From NCBI GenBank assembly GCA_905236115.1, contig CAJOOL010000002.1, positions 1 to 9,025 on the forward strand: a stretch of DNA of 9,025 nt. Direction: 5' to 3'. The DNA is from an uncultured Endomicrobiia bacterium (lineage in GTDB: Bacteria; Elusimicrobiota; Endomicrobiia; Endomicrobiales; Endomicrobiaceae). This document shows positions 6,407 to 9,025 of the stretch, in pieces. Within the stretch, counting starts at the first letter, position 1. Each line of letters opens with the position of its first letter. The position numbers and the translations under genes were made by a program. A model generated the notes under the pieces. The model worked only from the letters and a program-made list of their open reading frames with translations, did no database searches and was not told the DNA's origin.

Positions 6407-7972
6407 ATGCTGTTGTCAATAGTTTTTTATATCTTATGTTTTTCAATACTGCTTTCCGTGCTTGCCGGTAATTTTTCCCGTGCCGAAAATTCTTCAAAAT
6501 ATAAAAATATTTTTCTTTTGATTCCCGTGCTGATGGTCATCTTTTATTACTTCTTTTTATCCAACAATTTCTACCACGGCGAAACTTTCTTCCCCGGTAA
6601 AAATCCGTATTATTACCACGTTGGCAACTTATACAATATGCTTATTGACTCTTTTAAAAACGGCAGACTTTATATTGATGTCGGCAACGAACTTTTATGT
6701 GAGCTTTTTCAGGATAAAGATTTCTGCCGAAATTACATATATTATCTTGATGCCGGACAGACCGGAGACTACCAAGACCAATATGTTTCTTATTGTCTGT
6801 CCGTTTTATGGGATATGAGTTTTTATAACGGTAAAATATTTTTGTATTTCGGCATAACTCCCGTTTTGTTGTTTTATCTTCCTTTTCATTTTCTTACCGG
6901 ATTGTATCTGACCGATAAATTTTTGGTTTTTGTTTTGTCAAGTCTGATTTTCGTAATCTCGTTGTTTTTAAGCCGTCAGCAGGTCTATGCAGTCGGCAAC
7001 CGGCAACCGGCAACCGTATTAAGTATATTCCTTATAGGCGTTTGTAATCTTTCGCCGTTTCTTGTCATACGCAGTGCCACTTACGAAGTTGCCATAGTTA
7101 CTGCATTTTTTCTCTTATTAACATCCTGCTTATTGTTTTATATGTATATTGATAAAAAATATTTTTCTTACAATAACATAATACTTTTTTTTATGGCTCT
7201 TTTTCTCAGCCTTGCCGTCGGTGCAAGACCTCATTATGTTTTGTTTATCCCGCTGTTTTTCTGTGCCGTGCTTCTTGTCAACAAAAATAAAGACAAAAAA
7301 TTTATTTTGAAGCAAACAATAATTTTTCTTATTCCCTGTCTGTTTTACGGTGCGGTTATTGCTTTGTATAATTATCTGCGGTTTGATTCCATTTTCAATT
7401 TCGGTTTTAAATATCAGCTCAACGGATTAAATATATACGAATATACTCCTCATATAAAACATTTATTAACCGGTCTTAAAAATAATCTTTTTCTTTTTCC
7501 GCAGACGGATTTTACCACGGTTTTTTCTTTAGCTCAAACTTCCGGCCACAGGCTCAGCAATGAAGCCGTCACGGGGATAATCTGGATGTGTCCGATAATT
7601 TTGTTGTTGGTTTTTCTTCCGATGTATTTAAAAAAATTATATAAAGAAAACAGAAATTTTTTTATTTTTATAAGTTTGCTTACCTGTATAATTTTGATAA
7701 ATATCATCGTTACGGGATTTTTCGGTATGGTAATGAGATATTTATTTGAATATTTGGCTTTAATGGTAATACTGTCGGTTATTGTTTTTAATTTTCTTTA
7801 TAATGAAGTAAAGTCTGTATTTGTTAAACATTTATTGACTGTTTTCTTTGTGCTGATAACGTGTTATTCTTTATACGCAAATACGGCTCTGCTGCTGAGC
7901 GAAAAAAATTCCGTTTTTTATGCCTTGGTAAGCGGTTTTAATTATTTGAAAATTACAGGTTTTTTGTTTTGA
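6407..7972 (+). CDS. Polytopic membrane protein, probable GT-C-type glycosyltransferase
   Basis: 521 residues with roughly 11-12 hydrophobic segments. After two N-terminal helices (about 2-20 and 33-51) comes a large polar loop (52-145) containing YYYHVGNLYNMLIDSFKNG and an acidic, Tyr-rich section (DAGQTGDYQDQY, 115-126). WDMSFYNGKIFLYFGITPVLLFYLPF (135-160), IRSATYEVAI (221-230), SLAVGARPHYVLFIPL (268-283) and YNYLRFDSIFNFGFKYQL (321-338) resemble a family of uncharacterised bacterial membrane proteins whose layout is that of lipid-phosphate-sugar-dependent (GT-C) glycosyltransferases. Catalysis would use acidic residues in the first extracytoplasmic loop and face the periplasm. The assignment rests on topology and remembered motifs, not on a named protein. 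ATG follows a weak AGAG. The gene stands alone, divergent from glyA and convergent with the HTH regulator. It carries a 7-bp repeat tract (6994-7016) and a T8 run (7185-7192), both able to shift frame. Confidence 0.7.
   Translation: MLLSIVFYILCFSILLSVLAGNFSRAENSSKYKNIFLLIPVLMVIFYYFFLSNNFYHGETFFPGKNPYYYHVGNLYNMLIDSFKNGRLYIDVGNELLCELFQDKDFCRNYIYYLDAGQTGDYQDQYVSYCLSVLWDMSFYNGKIFLYFGITPVLLFYLPFHFLTGLYLTDKFLVFVLSSLIFVISLFLSRQQVYAVGNRQPATVLSIFLIGVCNLSPFLVIRSATYEVAIVTAFFLLLTSCLLFYMYIDKKYFSYNNIILFFMALFLSLAVGARPHYVLFIPLFFCAVLLVNKNKDKKFILKQTIIFLIPCLFYGAVIALYNYLRFDSIFNFGFKYQLNGLNIYEYTPHIKHLLTGLKNNLFLFPQTDFTTVFSLAQTSGHRLSNEAVTGIIWMCPIILLLVFLPMYLKKLYKENRNFFIFISLLTCIILINIIVTGFFGMVMRYLFEYLALMVILSVIVFNFLYNEVKSVFVKHLLTVFFVLITCYSLYANTALLLSEKNSVFYALVSGFNYLKITGFLF
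6994..7016 (+). repeat. In-frame heptanucleotide tandem repeat (CGGCAAC)3 plus CG
   Basis: Three exact copies of CGGCAAC (6994-7000, 7001-7007, 7008-7014) plus two bases of a fourth lie in the coding sequence at residues about 197-203 (GNRQPAT), between two membrane segments. Seven is not a multiple of three. Losing one copy puts TAA at 7020-7022 in frame; gaining one copy puts TAA at 7045-7047 in frame. Confidence 0.9.
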
Positions 7973-8029
7973 ATTTTTTATGAGATACCGAATTTGATAT
8001 ACCCCGTTTGATAGGCGGCCGGCAGATTT

Positions 8030-8380
8030 TTACCTGTTTTTCAGTTCGTTTATTTCTTTCAAAATTTCTTTTCCCAGCTTCATCACTTCCTTTCCAAGCT
8101 GAAGATTAGCCTGTGTCAGCTGAAAAATTATTTTGTCTTTATCATCCGCAATAAAATCTTTATCTTCATTCACATCACCTATAAAATAGTTTAAAGGTAC
8201 ATCAAAAACAGCAGATAGTTTTTTTACGGAAGAAAGTGACGGATTTCTTATACCTTTTATCCACCTGCTGACAATGGTCTGTGCCACGCCTATTTTATCG
8301 GCTACTTCCTGCTGATTTAAGTTTTTTTCAAACATTATTTTTTTCAGGTTTTCAGAAAATAAATTTTTGTTTTTTTCCAT
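8030..8380 (-). CDS. XRE-family HTH transcriptional regulator with C-terminal coiled coil
   Basis: A 116-residue protein. Residues 7-66 form an HTH_3 (Cro/CI-type) domain: helix 1 FSENLKKIMFEKN, then LNQQEVADKIGVAQTIVSRWIKG (21-43) as the DNA-binding helix-turn-helix, and LSSVKKLSAVFDVPLNYFIG (49-68) as the end of the domain. A short acidic linker (NEDKDFIADD, 71-80) leads to a predicted amphipathic coiled coil (84-114) with hydrophobic residues at heptad-like spacing (L88, L95, V99, L102, I106, I110, L113), probably for dimerisation. There is no enzymatic or peptidase domain. I chose the ATG at 8380 with GGGAG at 8392-8396; an upstream TTG at 8425 is unsupported. It is transcribed away from the prepilin, and its promoter overlaps the opposing one, so autoregulation together with control of the prepilin side is a reasonable guess. 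Targets are unknown. Confidence 0.88.
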   Translation of the reverse strand: MEKNKNLFSENLKKIMFEKNLNQQEVADKIGVAQTIVSRWIKGIRNPSLSSVKKLSAVFDVPLNYFIGDVNEDKDFIADDKDKIIFQLTQANLQLGKEVMKLGKEILKEINELKNR

Positions 8381-8467
8381 AGATACCAATACTCCCGCAC
8401 GCCGTGTGCAGAAAATGTCCCGCAAAAAGACACGGAATACTATGCCGAAGTTTATTATTTCTGTTAC

Positions 8468-8496
8468 TTGATTTTTTATACCTTATGTGCTATAAT
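8468..8496 (+). promoter_or_regulatory. Strong extended -10 promoter reading toward the prepilin
   Basis: TTGATT (8468-8473), 17 bp, then TGC-TATAAT (8488-8496), a perfect -10 with an extended TGn. Transcription would start near 8503. It is the best rightward promoter before the prepilin, which would then have a leader of about 370 bases; a separate small RNA is also possible. Confidence 0.65.
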
Positions 8497-8503
8497 ATAC
8501 CAA
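8475..8503 (-). promoter_or_regulatory. Promoter of the XRE regulator
   Basis: On the minus strand TTGGTA (8503-8498) is followed by 17 bp and TATAAA (8480-8475). Transcription should start near 8468, giving a leader of about 88 bases. The same DNA carries a promoter in the opposite direction (8468-8496). Confidence 0.6.
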
Positions 8504-8660
8504 AAGGGATAGAACGGATTTCTCTTTCTTGATAAAAAAATAAAGCCAAGCGGGCTGTTTTGGAAGACTTAAACCGACAAACTTTTAAGCACTGCCAAAG
8601 CATAGCACAGCTTGAAAAAAAGATAAAAACTTCGCATAGTCATTTATCTCTTGGCGACAG
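8504..8660 (+). other. Gene-free start of the 8381-8876 intergenic region; possible leader or small RNA
   Basis: No convincing reading frame on either strand and no recognisable tRNA, tmRNA, SRP RNA or known riboswitch core. Small inverted repeats are present, for example AGATAAA/TTTATCT spanning about 8616-8649. As it follows a strong promoter it is probably transcribed. Confidence 0.4.
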
Positions 8661-8661
8661 T

Positions 8662-8688
8662 ATACCAAAAAACTCCGTTTTTTGGTAT
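8662..8688. promoter_or_regulatory. 27-bp perfect palindrome, candidate operator or hairpin
   Basis: ATACCAAAAAAC (8662-8673) and GTTTTTTGGTAT (8677-8688) are perfect 12-bp arms around TCC. The half-site ATACCAAAA also occurs at 8497-8505, across the overlapping divergent promoters, and ATACCAA at 8383-8389 beside the XRE start codon. This suggests binding sites for the adjacent HTH dimer. As RNA it is a stable hairpin without a following U-tract, so termination is less likely. Confidence 0.6.
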
Positions 8689-8714
8689 GGCTGAGAAGCT
8701 CTTTTTCGTCTGTT

Positions 8715-8751
8715 ATCCCCGAATGTCACGTGCAACAGCACTATCGGGGAT
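8715..8751. repeat. REP-like palindrome with nested hairpin
   Basis: ATCCCCGA (8715-8722) pairs with TCGGGGAT (8744-8751); inside the loop GTGC (8730-8733) pairs with GCAC (8738-8741) around AACA. ATCCCCG/CGGGGAT palindromes of this type are dispersed intergenic repeats in many bacteria. The copy number in this genome cannot be seen here. Confidence 0.6.
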
Positions 8752-8770
8752 CCCGCAGTGGTCTTTGGTC

Positions 8771-8808
8771 GTCATTGCGAGGAGTAACGAAGTTACGACG
8801 AAGCAATC
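8771..8808. repeat. REP-like palindrome of the GTCATTGCGAG...GAAGCAATC type
   Basis: ATTGC (8774-8778) pairs with GCAAT (8803-8807), and an inner stem GTAAC/GTTAC (8784-8788 and 8792-8796) closes a GAA loop. This is a widespread intergenic repeat; its translation, containing VVIARS and TKQS, is a familiar source of spurious predicted proteins. It lies 20 bases after the ATCCCCGA palindrome, so the two form a composite block. Confidence 0.7.
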
Positions 8809-8829
8809 TTGCAGTTTGAAAAGAGGAAC

Positions 8830-8847
8830 CCGAGGGGCTAGCCTCGG
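8830..8847 (+). promoter_or_regulatory. GC-rich stem-loop just before the prepilin ribosome binding site
   Basis: CCGAGG (8830-8835) and CCTCGG (8842-8847) form a 6-bp stem around GGCTAG. An A-rich stretch and the AGGAG at 8865-8869 follow. With no U-tract it is not a standard terminator; it may protect or regulate the start of the prepilin message. Confidence 0.5.
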
Positions 8848-8876
8848 ATAATATAAAAACAAAAAGGAGAAAAATT

Positions 8877-9025
8877 ATGAAAAAATCTTTGAAATTTAAG
8901 AAAAGGTTTTGTAATGTTGGCTTCACTTTGGTGGAGCTGGTTATCGTAATCGCCATTGTAATCATTCTATCAGTAATCAGTGTTCCTATCTATCGTGGTT
9001 ATGTGGATAAATCCAAAATGGCAGA
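8877..9025 (+). CDS. Type IV prepilin / type II secretion pseudopilin, N-terminal part
   Basis: The visible 49 residues begin with a short basic leader (MKKSLKFKKRFCNVG) followed by GFTLVELVIVIAIVIILSV, the class III prepilin signal. Cleavage by prepilin peptidase falls between G15 and F16, and E20 is the conserved Glu+5. The hydrophobic helix (16-37) is followed by PIYRGYVDKSKMA, typical of pilin alpha-1 C-terminal halves. After cleavage and N-methylation the protein would assemble into a pilus or pseudopilus from the inner membrane. AGGAG at 8865-8869, seven bases before the ATG, fixes the start. The variable C-terminal domain lies outside the window, so major pilin, minor pilin and pseudopilin cannot be told apart. 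Confidence 0.93.
   Translation, partial: MKKSLKFKKRFCNVGFTLVELVIVIAIVIILSVISVPIYRGYVDKSKMA

Noticed and set aside
6994..7016. CRISPR-like or coding amino-acid repeat
   Set aside because: The unit is 7 bp with no spacers, and because 7 is not a multiple of 3 it does not make a peptide repeat; treated as a slippage tract instead.
8381..8425. N-terminal extension of the HTH regulator from TTG 8425
   Set aside because: The residues are not part of the HTH fold, and GGGAG at 8392-8396 serves the ATG at 8380.
8668..8720. Sigma54 promoter for the prepilin
   Set aside because: TGGC at 8688-8691 lacks the TTGC partner at the required spacing.
8651..8965. Small open frames on both strands over the intergenic region (8651-8851 plus, 8741-8965 minus)
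   Set aside because: They run through the REP-like palindromes (the VVIARS...TKQS type of translation) and the prepilin start; no ribosome binding sites and no protein-like features.

Overview
This AT-rich bacterial window holds nine protein-coding genes that can be supported: eight complete and one cut by the right edge. An Elusimicrobiota-like or similar gut/environmental Gram-negative is a plausible source. The grounds are AT-rich coding regions, AGGAG/GGGAG ribosome binding sites, a short-leader type IV prepilin and REP-like intergenic repeats. No marker gene fixes the phylum, so this is a weak inference. The code is standard: TAA, TAG and TGA are all used as stops.

Layout. (1) At 1-135 there is an unexplained edge segment, followed by a small four-helix membrane protein of the YvlD/'phage holin 4_2' family (136-486, +). 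(2) A long leftward block occupies 502-6122 on the minus strand. In order of transcription it holds glyA (serine hydroxymethyltransferase), a Nudix hydrolase of ADP-ribose pyrophosphatase type, an NCS2/AzgA-like purine permease, a MntA-like nucleotidyltransferase antitoxin, a HepT-like toxin with an altered C-terminus, and a KefB/YbaL-like cation:proton antiporter. glyA-nudix-permease looks like one operon reading from an extended -10 promoter upstream of glyA. A second, near-consensus promoter lies just upstream of mntA and would drive mntA-hepT-antiporter. The antiporter start lies inside the end of hepT. (3) A divergent intergenic region (6123-6406) leads to a large polytopic membrane protein, probably a GT-C-type glycosyltransferase (6407-7972, +). 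Its coding sequence contains a 7-bp tandem repeat in which gain or loss of one copy would truncate the protein. (4) A convergent XRE/HTH regulator (8030-8380, -) is separated from a type IV prepilin (8877 to edge, +) by a 496-bp regulatory region. That region holds two face-to-face overlapping promoters, recurring ATACCAA motifs (one pair forming a perfect 12-bp-arm palindrome), two REP-like palindromes and a GC-rich hairpin before the prepilin ribosome binding site.

How the parts work together. glyA supplies one-carbon units used in purine synthesis and the permease probably imports purine bases, so the operon has a nucleotide/one-carbon flavour; the Nudix enzyme would clear ADP-ribose or similar compounds. 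The MntA/HepT pair is a known toxin-antitoxin type in which the nucleotidyltransferase AMPylates HepT; here it has become the upstream part of a transcription unit ending in an ion antiporter. No complete new system can be claimed. The points most worth a second look are the potentially phase-variable glycosyltransferase, the HepT-antiporter junction, the probable leaderless mntA mRNA and the HTH/prepilin control region.
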